Assembly: GCA_030263715.1 (NCBI GenBank)
Contig: SZPM01000007.1
Coordinates: forward strand, 45,554 to 109,553
Direction: 5' to 3'
Source of the DNA: ATM1 sp003577165
GTDB lineage: Bacteria; Armatimonadota; Fimbriimonadia; Fimbriimonadales; ATM1
DNA length: 64,000 nt
Within the stretch, counting starts at the first letter, position 1. Every line of letters begins with the position of its first letter. Shown here in pieces: positions 1 through 9,111 of this stretch. Both the position numbers and the translations under genes were made by a program. The notes beneath the pieces are model-generated. The model saw nothing but the letters and a program-made list of their open reading frames with translations, was not told where the DNA came from and did not search any database.

Positions 1-1
1 T

Positions 2-376
2 TATCATGCCGAGCATCACCTTCATGCCAAGTGGACCGGGGAGCATGTCGGGGCGTGCATGGCCGGCGACGCGCGCGAATACCGGAAGGTGCCGTACTTC
101 TTCAGTGACGTGGGTCGCCTCTCCATCATCCTTCGAGGGTGGCCCGAACTCGCGGACCGTTCGTTCGTGTTGGGGAACCTGGAGGAGCCTGCGTTCAGTG
201 AGGTCTTCGTGAAGAACGACGGTCGAGTGATCGGTTTCGTGGACGTGCGGGAGGACTACAAGGCGCAAGACCCGATTTGCGATCTGTTCGAGCGGCTCAT
301 CGGCGAAGGCGCGGATCTGTCGAGCCGCTTGAGGGATTTGGAGAACCCGTCCTTCGACGTTCTCTCTCTCGCTTAG
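2..376 (+). CDS. FAD-dependent NAD(P)H oxidoreductase, C-terminal part (5' end outside the window)
   Basis: The reading frame is open from the left edge, so only the last ~124 residues are present. An alanine/histidine-rich stretch ending GACMAG leads into VPYFFSDV, the signature of the C-terminal reductase domain of pyridine nucleotide-disulfide oxidoreductases of the rubredoxin/ferredoxin reductase or AIF type. The FAD- and NAD-binding Rossmann domains lie upstream. The internal ATG at 59 is too late to be the start, because the upstream codons also fit the family. It converges on uppS with a 4-bp overlap. The electron partner cannot be told from this fragment. Confidence 0.75.
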   Translation, partial: YHAEHHLHAKWTGEHVGACMAGDAREYRKVPYFFSDVGRLSIILRGWPELADRSFVLGNLEEPAFSEVFVKNDGRVIGFVDVREDYKAQDPICDLFERLIGEGADLSSRLRDLENPSFDVLSLA

Positions 377-1128
377 GGGCTTGCAGAACGAGGCGCGACT
401 GCGCCGAATTTACGCACGCGGCGCGCATATTCTTGGCACGCCGCTTCGAGATCTTCCGGCGTGAATTCGGGCCAAGGCTTCTGCACCACGTAGAGTTCGG
501 CGTACGCGCCTTGCCAAAGAAGGAAGTTGCTCAGTCGAAGTTCGCCGGCTGTACGGATGAGGAGGTCCGGCTCCGGGATATCCGGGTTGTAGAGGCAGCG
601 AGAGATCGTCTCCTCTGTGACTTCATCGGGATTGGTTCCCTCACGCATGATTCGCCGAACCGCGTCCACGATCTCGGCGCGTCCGCCGTAGTTGATGGCG
701 AGCGTGAACGTGATTCCCGTGTTTTGCGCGGTCGTTTCGACTCCTTTGATGAGGGCATTTCGAAGCGAGTGGGGAAGTTCGTCCAACCTGCCTGCGACCC
801 TCACGCGCACGTTGTTGAGGTGCATGACTCGGAGTTCGTCGATCGCCGCCTGAGTGATCAGCTGCATGAGTCCGTCTACTTCGTCCTCGGGACGACGCCA
901 GTTCTCTGCGCTGAATGCGTACACGGTGAGGTACTGGATCCCTAAGTCATTCGCGTGCAGAAGAACCGACCGAAGGGTCTTGTAGCCTTCACGGTGGCCT
1001 ATGAGCCTCGGCAGACCGCGAGACGTGGCCCAACGGCCATTGCCGTCCATGATGATGCCGATGTGCGCTGGAAGTCGATCGATTCGGTCCGCTTCGGATT
1101 GGGATGCAGCGCTCTCGTCGACGGACAT
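373..1128 (-). CDS. uppS: Isoprenyl transferase (undecaprenyl diphosphate synthase)
   Basis: This cis-prenyltransferase condenses isopentenyl diphosphate units onto farnesyl diphosphate to make the undecaprenyl carrier for peptidoglycan and surface glycans. The 251-residue length is normal. Family blocks are intact: HIGIIMDGNGRWA (catalytic Asp28), AFSAENWRRP, INYGGRAEI, and the C-terminal RTAGELRLSNFLLWQ with the acidic AYAELY that follows. The ATG at 1128 follows a weak AAAGG. It is the last gene of the rpsB-tsf-pyrH-frr-uppS operon. In many genomes cdsA and dxr follow here, but in this window the next gene is an unrelated convergent oxidoreductase. Confidence 0.96.
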   Translation of the reverse strand: MSVDESAASQSEADRIDRLPAHIGIIMDGNGRWATSRGLPRLIGHREGYKTLRSVLLHANDLGIQYLTVYAFSAENWRRPEDEVDGLMQLITQAAIDELRVMHLNNVRVRVAGRLDELPHSLRNALIKGVETTAQNTGITFTLAINYGGRAEIVDAVRRIMREGTNPDEVTEETISRCLYNPDIPEPDLLIRTAGELRLSNFLLWQGAYAELYVVQKPWPEFTPEDLEAACQEYARRVRKFGAVAPRSASP

Positions 1129-1154
1129 GCCTTTACCAGTGGGAGGCGGTGGCT

Positions 1155-1712
1155 TCAGACTTCCTTGAGTTCGGCGTCCTTCTTCTTTTGAAGATCGTGG
1201 ACCTGCTCGATGTGTTGATCGGTAATTTTCTGCGCTTCCTGTTCGAGGCGCTTCAATTCGTCCTCTGAGATCTTTTTCTCTTTTTCGAGTTTCTTTAGAT
1301 GATCAATGAGGTCGCGGCGGACGTTGCGGATCGCAACGCATCCTTCTTCGGCTCGAGCGTGGACCTGCTTAATCAGTTGCTGCCTTCGCTCTTCGGTCAT
1401 CGAAGGGATGTTGAGCCGGATGCCTGTGCCATCCACGATGGGGTTAATGCCGAGGTCGCTCTTTTGAATCGCGCGTTCGATCGCCTGCGTCGCGCTCTTG
1501 TCGTAAGGTTGGATCAAAAGTTGTCGCGGTTCGGGAACGCTGATGTTCGCGAGTTGGTTGATCGGCGTTTCCGTGCCGTAATAGTCCACGTGGATTCTTT
1601 CCAGCATGACGGGGTTCGCCCGGCCCGTGCGAAAAGTGTTGAAGTCGCGGAGTGTCGCTTGAACCGCCTGGTCCATTCGCTGCTTTGCATCGTTCATTAA
1701 GTCTTTGACCAC
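1155..1712 (-). CDS. frr: Ribosome recycling factor
   Basis: RRF works with EF-G to split post-termination ribosomes. I chose the GTG at 1712 because AGGAGG lies 6 nt upstream and it gives exactly 185 residues, the usual length, with the family-like N-terminus MVKDLMNDAKQRMDQAV. The in-frame ATG at 1697 lacks a ribosome binding site and would lose five residues. Conserved blocks include FRTGRANP, YYGTETPINQLA and the C-terminal helix RRDLIDHLKKLEKEKKIS. The start lies 16 nt inside pyrH, so translation is probably coupled. Confidence 0.96.
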   Translation of the reverse strand: MVKDLMNDAKQRMDQAVQATLRDFNTFRTGRANPVMLERIHVDYYGTETPINQLANISVPEPRQLLIQPYDKSATQAIERAIQKSDLGINPIVDGTGIRLNIPSMTEERRQQLIKQVHARAEEGCVAIRNVRRDLIDHLKKLEKEKKISEDELKRLEQEAQKITDQHIEQVHDLQKKKDAELKEV

Positions 1713-2440
1713 TCTCTGCCTCCTACAAGTGTTCCGATCGGCTCGCCTTTCACGGCGGCGAGCATGCCGCCCTTTTCGTAAATGCTGAGCACGATGATCG
1801 GCATGTCGTGTTCCTGGCACATCGTGAACGCGGTCGGGTCCATTACGCCGAGGCGCTTGGCGATCGCTTCGTCGTAAGTAACCTCAGCGTATCGAGTCGC
1901 GCCTGCGTGGAGTTTCGGGTCCTGATCGTAGACGCCGTCCACCTTGGTGCACTTGATGAGCGCCTCACACCCGAGTTCCACCGCGCGCAGGGCGGCGGCC
2001 GTGTCCGTGGTGAAGAACGGGTTGCCTGTTCCGCTGGCGAGAATCACGATGCGCCTCTTCTCGAGGTGGCGAAGGGCGCGGCGTCGGATGAAGGTCTCGC
2101 AGAGCTGCTGCACGCTGATCGCGCTCATGACTCGCGCCGGGACGCCTCTCTTCTCGACTGCGTCCTGCAGGGCCAGGCAGTTCATGACGGTGCCGAGCAT
2201 GCCCATCTGGTCGGCGATGGCCTGATCCATGCCGCCTTCGCGGCTGAACGCCACTCCGCGGATGAAGTTGCCGCCGCCCGCCACGACGGCCGTTTCGACG
2301 CCTGCGTTGTGGACCTGCACGATTTCGTCGGCGATCTCGCCGACGGTCGCCGGGTCCAGCCCGAAGGACTCGCCACCGGCGAAGGCCTCGCCCGAGAGTT
2401 TGAGAAGGACTCGCTGTAGGGGCTTGCGGGCTGTACTCAT
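1697..2440 (-). CDS. pyrH: UMP kinase
   Basis: This amino-acid-kinase-fold enzyme phosphorylates UMP to UDP for RNA, DNA and sugar-nucleotide synthesis. LLKLSGEAF, AVVAGGGNFIRG, the TGNPFFTTDTAA block and KVDGVYDQDP are all typical of bacterial PyrH, and the length (247 residues) is normal. The frame extends to a GTG at 2467. I prefer the ATG at 2440 because family members begin shortly before RVLLKLSGEA. Neither start has a clear ribosome binding site. It is the third gene of the operon and overlaps frr. A strong hairpin separates it from tsf. Confidence 0.94.
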   Translation of the reverse strand: MSTARKPLQRVLLKLSGEAFAGGESFGLDPATVGEIADEIVQVHNAGVETAVVAGGGNFIRGVAFSREGGMDQAIADQMGMLGTVMNCLALQDAVEKRGVPARVMSAISVQQLCETFIRRRALRHLEKRRIVILASGTGNPFFTTDTAAALRAVELGCEALIKCTKVDGVYDQDPKLHAGATRYAEVTYDEAIAKRLGVMDPTAFTMCQEHDMPIIVLSIYEKGGMLAAVKGEPIGTLVGGREWSKT

Positions 2441-2474
2441 AACGGGCGAGCCAATAGGATACTCCACGCAAGAA

Positions 2475-2500
2475 GGTCCCGAGGCGGGAACCTCGGGACC
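2475..2500 (-). terminator. Strong hairpin between tsf and pyrH (attenuator, processing site or weak terminator)
   Basis: A perfect 10-bp inverted repeat (GGTCCCGAGG and CCTCGGGACC) with a 6-nt loop lies in the 80-nt gap between tsf and pyrH. In the direction of transcription it is followed only by TTCTT, so it is not a strong intrinsic terminator. It could reduce read-through from the highly expressed rpsB-tsf pair into pyrH-frr-uppS, or protect the 3' end of the rpsB-tsf transcript. Confidence 0.5.
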
Positions 2501-2522
2501 TCCGTTCGGCGTTCGGTGGGGC

Positions 2523-3386
2523 TCAGACCGTGGTGTCTGTCGGCGGCTTGCCGGCTTCGATGCGAATGAAGCGAGTGACTTTGGCGCCGCCCATGACTTC
2601 GGCTGTCCGCTTGCTTTGGTCCGCGTACCAGGCCTGTTCCGTGAGCACGACCTGCTGCAGGAACTCCTTATTGACCTTGCCCTGAGCGATCTTCTCGGCG
2701 ATCTCCTCCGGCTTTCCGTCTTCGATCGCTCGCTGTCGCTCGATCGCGATCTCCTTCTCGAGGCGGTCCTGATCCACTCCGTCCTTCGAGATGAACTCCG
2801 GCGAGAGGGCGACGACTTGGATGCCGATCTTCGAGGCGAGGTCTTCGTACCCGTTGCCCGAGTTCGCGAGCGCCACGAGCGCGGCCTTGGTGCTGTCGTG
2901 GTGCACGTAGACGCCGACTGCGCCTTCGGACGAGATTCGCTTGACCGCGCCCAGTTGGATGTTCTCCCGGATCTTGGCGACGGCGTCCTCGATGAGTTCC
3001 TTCACGGTCTTGCCATCGATCACGGCGGACAAGGGATCATCGCCTGGGTCGTTCTGCACGAAGTGGTCGGCGAGTTTCTGCGCGAGAGCCTTGAAGTCCT
3101 CGTTGCGGGCGACGAAGTCGGTCTCGCTGAGCAGCGAAACCGCTGCGGCAGCATTGCCGGACTTCGCGACGGCTACGGTTCCGGCCGACGTCGCGCGGTC
3201 GGCGCGTTTGCCGGCCTGGACTTTTCCGGACTCTCGGAGAATCTGCTTCGCCTCGGCGAGGACCGTGTCTTCTGTCGCCTCCGCTCCGAGTTTCTCTGCG
3301 GCTTGAGTGAGCGCCCGTTTGCAATCCATCATGGGCGCGTCCGTCTCCTCTCGGAGACGCTTTACGAGTGATGCTGTGATTTCCAT
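2523..3386 (-). CDS. tsf: Elongation factor Ts
   Basis: EF-Ts is the guanine-nucleotide exchange factor for EF-Tu. The 287-residue protein opens with the UBA-like N-terminal domain (VKRLREETDAPMMDCKRAL) and carries the TDFVARN motif that contacts EF-Tu, followed by dimerisation-domain sequence and a short variable C-terminus. The ATG at 3386 lies 3 nt after the rpsB stop codon, a standard coupling arrangement. Confidence 0.97.
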   Translation of the reverse strand: MEITASLVKRLREETDAPMMDCKRALTQAAEKLGAEATEDTVLAEAKQILRESGKVQAGKRADRATSAGTVAVAKSGNAAAAVSLLSETDFVARNEDFKALAQKLADHFVQNDPGDDPLSAVIDGKTVKELIEDAVAKIRENIQLGAVKRISSEGAVGVYVHHDSTKAALVALANSGNGYEDLASKIGIQVVALSPEFISKDGVDQDRLEKEIAIERQRAIEDGKPEEIAEKIAQGKVNKEFLQQVVLTEQAWYADQSKRTAEVMGGAKVTRFIRIEAGKPPTDTTV

Positions 3387-3389
3387 AAT

Positions 3390-4265
3390 TTATTCTTCGG
3401 CGTCTTCCTTCGCGACTCTCGCCCGGCGTCTGCCGGCATCTGCGCCCATGGTCTCCATCTCTTCTTCGAGCGAAAACTTGCGCAGCATTTCCAGCTCGAC
3501 TTCGCCGAGCGGCACGGCTTCTTGCTCTTCCGGCGTCGCGACTGCGTCCGCAGGCACTTCGGGCGCCTCTCCCGCTTCGACGTCGATCGGCCTGAGTTCC
3601 AGGATGAGGTCGGCGATCTTTCCTGAGATGAGCCGCACGGCGCGAATGGCGTCGTCGTTGCCGGGAATGACAAAGTCGGCGTCATCCGGATCGCAATTCG
3701 TATCGACGATCGCGACGATCGGAATGCCAAGTGTGCGTGCTTCCTTGACCGCGATGGCCTCTTTCTTCAGATCAACGATGAACATCAAGTCGGGGGGGCC
3801 GCTCATCCCTGCCACTCCATCGAAGTAACGGTGCAGCCGTTCCAATTCCTTTCGGCGCTGCATCGCTTCTTTCTTGGGCAAGCGGTCGAAGTAGCCGTCT
3901 TCGTTCATCCGATCCAATTCGCGAAGTCGGTTGATCCTTCCGAGCATGGTTTTCCAGTTGGTGAGCAATCCGCCCATCCATCTTTCGGAGACGTAGTATT
4001 GGCGGCAGCGAATGGCAGCCTCGCGGATGGCTCCTTCCGTCTGCTTCTTGGTGCCGACGAAGAGGATGTTCCCCCCCCGCTCGACGACCGATCGAATCGC
4101 TTCCATCCCCTCTTCAAAGAGCTTGATGGTCTGGTGGAGATCGATGATGTAGATGCCATTTCTGGCCCCGTAGATGTATCGCTTCATCTTCGGGTTCCAC
4201 TTGCGGGTCGCGTGCCCGAAGTGGACGCCTGCTTCCAGCAGGTCGCGCATGGTAAGTGGTGTCAT
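3390..4265 (-). CDS. rpsB: 30S ribosomal protein S2
   Basis: S2 is an essential component of the small ribosomal subunit. The ATG at 4265 is fixed by AGGAGG 4 nt upstream. The 291-residue product contains AGVHFGHATRKWNPKM near the N-terminus, FVGTKKQ, RWMGGLLTNW and the late IVDTNCDPD block. A ~45-residue acidic extension after residue 245, rich in Glu and Pro and ending in a basic RRRARV stretch, is longer than in E. coli. It is the first gene of its operon, with a likely promoter 90 nt upstream. Confidence 0.97.
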   Translation of the reverse strand: MTPLTMRDLLEAGVHFGHATRKWNPKMKRYIYGARNGIYIIDLHQTIKLFEEGMEAIRSVVERGGNILFVGTKKQTEGAIREAAIRCRQYYVSERWMGGLLTNWKTMLGRINRLRELDRMNEDGYFDRLPKKEAMQRRKELERLHRYFDGVAGMSGPPDLMFIVDLKKEAIAVKEARTLGIPIVAIVDTNCDPDDADFVIPGNDDAIRAVRLISGKIADLILELRPIDVEAGEAPEVPADAVATPEEQEAVPLGEVELEMLRKFSLEEEMETMGADAGRRRARVAKEDAEE

Positions 4266-4353
4266 TTTTCCTCCTGGGTTGGTCCTCCGGGCCCTTGATC
4301 CCGGTGATCCGGGACACCCAAGGGTTACTGGGCCCGTGTGGTTTGGAAGGCGG

Positions 4354-4359
4354 AGTATA
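4354..4359 (-). promoter_or_regulatory. Candidate -10 element of the rpsB operon
   Basis: TATACT on the minus strand lies about 90 nt before the rpsB start, in the divergent gap with the MFS gene. No convincing -35 is visible. The leader between it and the start contains a small CCGG-paired hairpin, as leaders of r-protein operons often do. This rests on motif and position only. Confidence 0.4.
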
Positions 4360-4451
4360 CCCTCGTGGAACCCTCTCCGCCCCGGTTCGCGGCGCCATAG
4401 GAGAGTCCAATCAAAGGACCGGATGCTCGAGGGGTCGAACCATTCCGGGAC

Positions 4452-5711
4452 ATGAACCTTAAGAGCCGCTCGCTCGCATGGCAGCTCGGCATGTCCGCCT
4501 ACTGGTTCGCCACGAGCATGAAGTGGTTCGTGATGCTCCTGACTCTCGCTTTCGTCGTGAACGACATCGTTCCGGGCGGGGAGGAGGGGAAGTTGTGGGG
4601 GCGCGTCGTCCTGATCGGTGCGACTTGGGCGATGGTCGGCCCGGGACTGTTCGGATATCTCAGCGATCGAACGAGAACGCGGTTTGGCAGATGGAGACCG
4701 TATCTCGCAATCGGCTGCGCGGGCACGGTGTTCGCTCTTATCGTGCTTTCCAACGCGCGGGAGTACTGGGTCGTCGTCGTCGGCTACTTGTTGCTTCAAA
4801 TGTCGGACGACTTCGCGACAGGTCCCTACAGCATGCTGATTCCCGGCCTCGTGCCGGAGCACCAGCGCGGCCGCGCCTCAGGCGTCATGGCCCTGATGCA
4901 GTTTTCCGCTCATCTTGCGGGCGCAGCGGTGTCGCTTGCCCTCGGCGACATCCGTCCGATCTACCTGACGGTTGCGACGATGAGCGTCGTGTGCGCGCTC
5001 ATCACGCTCTTCACCGTTCGGGAAGACCCGGCCGAGCGGATTAGTGATCGTGTGGGATTCGCCGAAGGGTGGATTCAACCGTGGAAAGATCACGACTTTC
5101 GGTGGGCGTGGATCGTGCGGTTTCTGAATGCGCTCGGCTTTTACTTGATCTTGACGTATCTCGGTCTCTATTTCGCGCATGTCGTGAGGGATTTCACCGC
5201 CTTTGGGATACCGATTGCGAAGGTCGGTGAAGGAGTAACGCCCGAGGGCGCCGCGAAGGAGGCGGTGCTTAAGGTGGCCGTGATCATCGCCGTTCTGGCT
5301 GCGATCGGCGGAGTCGCGGGGGGGAGGCTTGCCGACAAGATCGGCAGGAAAAGGGTCGTTGCGGGCTGCGGCTGGCTGATGTTCGCGGTGTTGGTGCCGT
5401 TTGCGCTCATTCCAGACTTTTCGGTCATCGTATGCCTGGCGCTGCTGTTTGGATTCGGATACGGGGCGTACGAGTCCTCCAACTGGGCGCTCGTTTCCGA
5501 CGTGATGCCGAGTCGCGAGAACCTCGCGAAGGACATGGGCATCTGGCAGTCGAGCATCCCTGCGCCTCAGGTCATTGCGGGCAGCCTTGGCTTCGTCGTG
5601 GATACGAAGAACATGCAGGGGACGAGCGGCTACACGATCGTGTTCCTGGTTGCCGCCGCTGCTTACCTGTTCTCCACTTTGTCGGTCCGACAGATTCGCG
5701 GCTCGACGTAG
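4452..5711 (+). CDS. MFS transporter, GPH-like
   Basis: A 419-residue integral membrane protein with about 12 predicted helices. After helix 2 it has GYLSDRTRTRFGRWRPYLA, matching the conserved loop of major facilitator carriers, especially the glycoside-pentoside-hexuronide branch. A second such loop, GGRLADKIGRKRVV, begins the second half, as expected from the MFS internal duplication. A sugar or glycoside substrate is possible by family but not shown by the sequence. The ATG at 4452 has only a weak GGGA upstream. The gene is divergent from rpsB and is followed 13 nt later by mnmE. Confidence 0.8.
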   Translation: MNLKSRSLAWQLGMSAYWFATSMKWFVMLLTLAFVVNDIVPGGEEGKLWGRVVLIGATWAMVGPGLFGYLSDRTRTRFGRWRPYLAIGCAGTVFALIVLSNAREYWVVVVGYLLLQMSDDFATGPYSMLIPGLVPEHQRGRASGVMALMQFSAHLAGAAVSLALGDIRPIYLTVATMSVVCALITLFTVREDPAERISDRVGFAEGWIQPWKDHDFRWAWIVRFLNALGFYLILTYLGLYFAHVVRDFTAFGIPIAKVGEGVTPEGAAKEAVLKVAVIIAVLAAIGGVAGGRLADKIGRKRVVAGCGWLMFAVLVPFALIPDFSVIVCLALLFGFGYGAYESSNWALVSDVMPSRENLAKDMGIWQSSIPAPQVIAGSLGFVVDTKNMQGTSGYTIVFLVAAAAYLFSTLSVRQIRGST

Positions 5712-5724
5712 CACAATCGTCGAA

Positions 5725-7041
5725 GTGGATTCTCTCGACGACGTCATCGTCGCACCCATCACCGGCGTCACGCCTGCGGCCGTTGCGTTGATTCGGGGCT
5801 CCGGCGCGGGCTCGTGGCGGCTTGCCGAGGCCGTGTTCCGCGCGGCCGGAAATTCGAGGCTCGAGCCCCGGCATGCGGTTCTGGGCGTGATTCACAACGA
5901 TGGCGAGGTGATTGACGAGGGCTATCTCGTGCTGTTCGAATCGGGGAAGAGTTACACGACAGAAGAGTCCTTCGAACTGTCCTGTCATGGCAATCCGGCG
6001 ATCGTTCGCCGCATTGTGAACCTTCTGATCGAAAAGGGCGCGAGGGCTGCGCGCCCCGGGGAGTTCACGGAGCGCGCGTTTCTCAACGGCAGGATCGATC
6101 TTACGCAGGCGGAAGCCGTACGCGACACGATCGAAGCCGCGACGGAAGCGCAGCAGCGCCGGGCTCGGCTTCTTCGAGATGGGCGGCTCGCTCGACATGC
6201 GGCGGAAATCCGACGAAAAATCGCACACGAACTCGCGACCGTGGAAGCGGTGACGGACTTCTCGGAAGAGATCGGCGATCTCGACCGGGAGGCTTCGTGC
6301 GAGAGAATCTCCTCCATCGTCGCTGAAATTCGAGAACTGATCGCGAACGCGAGTTCTGCGCACATCATGCGGCACGGGCTGCGCATCGCCATCGTCGGTC
6401 GGCCGAATGTGGGCAAGTCTTCGCTCATGAACCGCATGTTGGGTTCGGATCGAGCCATCGTTACGGAGATCCCCGGCACCACGCGCGACACGATCGAGGA
6501 GGCCGTCGAGGTTCGCGGATTGCCCGTCGTGCTCATCGACACTGCGGGAATTCGTCAGACGGAGGATCGAGTGGAGGCGATCGGAGTCGAGAGATCACAG
6601 TTGGCGGCTGCGCACGCCGACACGGTGTGGATGGTCATCGAGGCGCCGTCGGGCTGGACGTCGGAGGATGAGGCCCTGGCAGCGGCTCTCGGAAGGGAGC
6701 CGGATTTGATCGTTGCCAACAAAGCGGATTTAGGGAAGCAAGAGTCCCGAGGAATTCTGGTCTCCGCGCTGACCGGTGAGGGCTTCGACCAACTTGAGGC
6801 GGCGGTTCAGGATTGCTTTGGCGCCGAACTGCCGCTCGCGAACGAAAGACAGAGCGAGAGGTTAGCGGCGGCAGCAGACCGGCTCGAGGCTGCGCGGGCA
6901 ACTTTAGAAGAAGGGATGCCGACCGACTTGGCTTGCGTCGACCTGTACGGTGCGCTTCACGAAGTCGGCGCAGTTACCGGGGATTCGGCGACGGACGACA
7001 TCTTGGAGCAGATCTTCCGCGACTTCTGCATCGGCAAGTAG
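5725..7041 (+). CDS. mnmE: tRNA uridine-5-carboxymethylaminomethyl modification GTPase MnmE
   Basis: MnmE, with MnmG, modifies U34 of the wobble position in several tRNAs. The 438-residue product has the N-terminal folate-binding domain (VAPITG near the start), a helical domain, an inserted G domain with GRPNVGKS (residues ~225-232), EIPGTTRD, DTAGIR and NKAD, and the diagnostic C-terminal CIGK. I chose the GTG at 5725 because the conserved N-terminus begins there and the MFS gene stops at 5711. mnmE often sits near oriC with yidC and rnpA, but none of those genes is nearby. Confidence 0.95.
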   Translation: MDSLDDVIVAPITGVTPAAVALIRGSGAGSWRLAEAVFRAAGNSRLEPRHAVLGVIHNDGEVIDEGYLVLFESGKSYTTEESFELSCHGNPAIVRRIVNLLIEKGARAARPGEFTERAFLNGRIDLTQAEAVRDTIEAATEAQQRRARLLRDGRLARHAAEIRRKIAHELATVEAVTDFSEEIGDLDREASCERISSIVAEIRELIANASSAHIMRHGLRIAIVGRPNVGKSSLMNRMLGSDRAIVTEIPGTTRDTIEEAVEVRGLPVVLIDTAGIRQTEDRVEAIGVERSQLAAAHADTVWMVIEAPSGWTSEDEALAAALGREPDLIVANKADLGKQESRGILVSALTGEGFDQLEAAVQDCFGAELPLANERQSERLAAAADRLEAARATLEEGMPTDLACVDLYGALHEVGAVTGDSATDDILEQIFRDFCIGK

Positions 7042-7171
7042 CGAATTGTCAACAGTCGGTTAACGGCGTTTCATATCCCGGCAATTCTGCATTTGACGGA
7101 AATGTCGCTCGGTACACTTTCACCGTTACAGCCGGCATGCACGCGGCTGGAATTCGTAGGAGGATGCAGAT

Positions 7172-8191
7172 TTGAAGGGATCATCAGTTGGCGTGTTCGC
7201 CCTGGCAATCGCGGTGGCCGGCTGCGGCGGAGGCAGTGGGTCAGCGAGCGAGAACGGAAGCGCGGCAGAAGCCCTCTCGGGCGAGATCGTGGTGGACGGT
7301 TCGAGCACGGTGCTCCCGATTAGCGAGGCAATGTCCGAGGAGTTCACGGCAGAGCATCCCGACGTGCGCGTGCCAGTTGCAGCGAGCGGAACGGGCGGCG
7401 GCTTTAAGAAGTTCGCAAACAAGGAAGTAGACGTCAGCGACGCATCGAGGCCGATCAAGGAGTCCGAGGTCGAGGCATGCGCCGCAAACGGCGTCGAGTT
7501 CATCGAACTGCCGGTCGCATTCGACGGTCTGACCCTCGCGGTCAACGCCCAGAACGACTGGGTGGACCACCTCACACTCGCGGAACTGAAGGCGATTTGG
7601 GAGCCAAACAGCCAGGTTCGGTATTGGTCGGACGTTCGTCCCAGTTGGCCGAAGATCGAAATCAAACTCTATGGCGCCGGGCATGACTCCGGCACGTTCG
7701 ATTACTTCACCGAGGCGGTGGTGGGGTCGGAAGGGTCCATCCGCTCCGATTACACGGGCAGCGAAGACGACAACACGTTGGTGCAGGGAGTTGCGGGCGA
7801 CAAGGGAGCGCTTGGATTCTTCGGCTTCAACTACTACGTCGAGAACAAGGACAAGATCCGCGCGGTCCCAATTGATGCGGGTCGTGGCCCCATCGTCCCC
7901 TCGGAAGAGACGATCCGCAGCGGAGAGTACTCGCCGCTGAGTCGGCCGCTGTTCATTTACGTGAGGAGAGATGCGGCAGATCGGCCAGAAGTCGCTGCAT
8001 TCGTCGAGTTCTACCTTTCGAATGCGGTCGAAATCGTGCCGGAGACCGGCTATGTGCCGCTGACAGCGGAGATCTACGATCTCGTCGCAGCGCGCTTCAA
8101 GAAGCGGACGACGGGTTCCGTGTTCCAAGGCGGATCTCAAGTCGGAATGAAATTCGAGGAGATCCTTAGCAAGGAGACGGGCGAGCAGTAG
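7172..8191 (+). CDS. pstS: Phosphate ABC transporter, phosphate-binding lipoprotein PstS
   Basis: This is the periplasmic phosphate receptor of the Pst importer. A TTG start is fixed by AGGAGG 8 nt upstream. The signal peptide ends in VAGC, so the protein is lipid-anchored at Cys18. Phosphate-binding loops are visible as DGSSTVLPI, SGTGGG and DASRP, plus YGAGHDSGTFDYF further on. It starts a pstS-pstC-pstA operon. The 130-nt upstream gap has TTAACGG and TTGACGG elements that could be Pho-type half-sites, but the match is too loose to annotate. Confidence 0.95.
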   Translation: MKGSSVGVFALAIAVAGCGGGSGSASENGSAAEALSGEIVVDGSSTVLPISEAMSEEFTAEHPDVRVPVAASGTGGGFKKFANKEVDVSDASRPIKESEVEACAANGVEFIELPVAFDGLTLAVNAQNDWVDHLTLAELKAIWEPNSQVRYWSDVRPSWPKIEIKLYGAGHDSGTFDYFTEAVVGSEGSIRSDYTGSEDDNTLVQGVAGDKGALGFFGFNYYVENKDKIRAVPIDAGRGPIVPSEETIRSGEYSPLSRPLFIYVRRDAADRPEVAAFVEFYLSNAVEIVPETGYVPLTAEIYDLVAARFKKRTTGSVFQGGSQVGMKFEEILSKETGEQ

Positions 8192-8208
8192 GTTTGTAAG
8201 GAGCGCGA

Positions 8209-9111
8209 TTGGCAGCGGGAATCGTCGTCCAGCGAAAGAGGAAGGAAGGGTTCGTTCGCGGCCTCTCCTTCCTTTGCGCTTTTGTGAGCGTCTTGACGAC
8301 GATTGGCATCGTGTGGACGCTGGTGTCGGAAACCGTCGTATTCTTCCGTGATGTCGGCATCGGCGAGTTCCTCTTTGGGACGCGGTGGTCTCCCGTCATC
8401 GAGCCGCGCGCGTTCGGGATCCTCCCTCTGTTCGCGGGCACGATGCTCGTGGCGATCGGCGCCGCTTTGCTCGCAGTCCCGATCGGTTTGTTCGTCGCGA
8501 TCTATCTGAGCGAGTATGCGGCGCCGGGCGTGAGGAGGTGGGTGAAGCCCGTCCTCGAACTCCTGGCCGGGATTCCGACGATCGTCTACGGCTTCTTCGC
8601 TCTGTTCTTCGTGACCCCCCTGATTCAGAGGTACTTGCTTCCCGACTTGCCGACATTCAACGCCTTGTCGGCATGCATCGTCGTGGCGATCATGATCCTG
8701 CCGACGATCGCGTCGCTTTCAGAGGACGCGCTTCGTTCCGTTCCTCAATCGCTTCGCGAGGGGGGGCTTGCAATGGGCGCCACGAAAGGGGAGGTCATCC
8801 GAAGCATCGTCGTTCGCGGGGCGTTCAGCGGGATTATGTCGAGCGTGCTGCTTGCAATCTCCAGGGCGGTTGGCGAGACGATGGCGGTGACGCTTGCCGC
8901 GGGAATGCAGCCCAACCTAACGGTCAACCCAACCGAGACGATTCAGACGATGTCGGCGTTCATCGTCCAACTGGCGAAGGGCGACACTCCTCGCGGAACG
9001 ACCGAATACCAGACGATTTACGCCGTTGGGCTCACTCTGTTTGCCATCACGCTGGTGATGAATCTGATGGCCGCGAGACTCGTGAAGAGGTTCCGCTACA
9101 ACTATGGTTAG
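8209..9111 (+). CDS. pstC: Phosphate ABC transporter permease PstC
   Basis: Inner-membrane permease that pairs with PstA to form the phosphate channel. TAAGGAG precedes the TTG start at 8209. The 300-residue protein has about six membrane segments and the ABC-permease EAA-type loop around EGGLAMGATKGEVIRSIVV, where the ATPase PstB would dock, followed by SRAVGETMAV. It is separated from pstS by 17 nt and overlaps pstA by 8 nt. Confidence 0.94.
   Translation: MAAGIVVQRKRKEGFVRGLSFLCAFVSVLTTIGIVWTLVSETVVFFRDVGIGEFLFGTRWSPVIEPRAFGILPLFAGTMLVAIGAALLAVPIGLFVAIYLSEYAAPGVRRWVKPVLELLAGIPTIVYGFFALFFVTPLIQRYLLPDLPTFNALSACIVVAIMILPTIASLSEDALRSVPQSLREGGLAMGATKGEVIRSIVVRGAFSGIMSSVLLAISRAVGETMAVTLAAGMQPNLTVNPTETIQTMSAFIVQLAKGDTPRGTTEYQTIYAVGLTLFAITLVMNLMAARLVKRFRYNYG

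Noticed and set aside
7042..7171. Pho-box-like TTAACGG and TTGACGG elements before pstS.
   Set aside because: Spacing and identity do not fit a known PhoB/PhoP box; only two loose half-sites.
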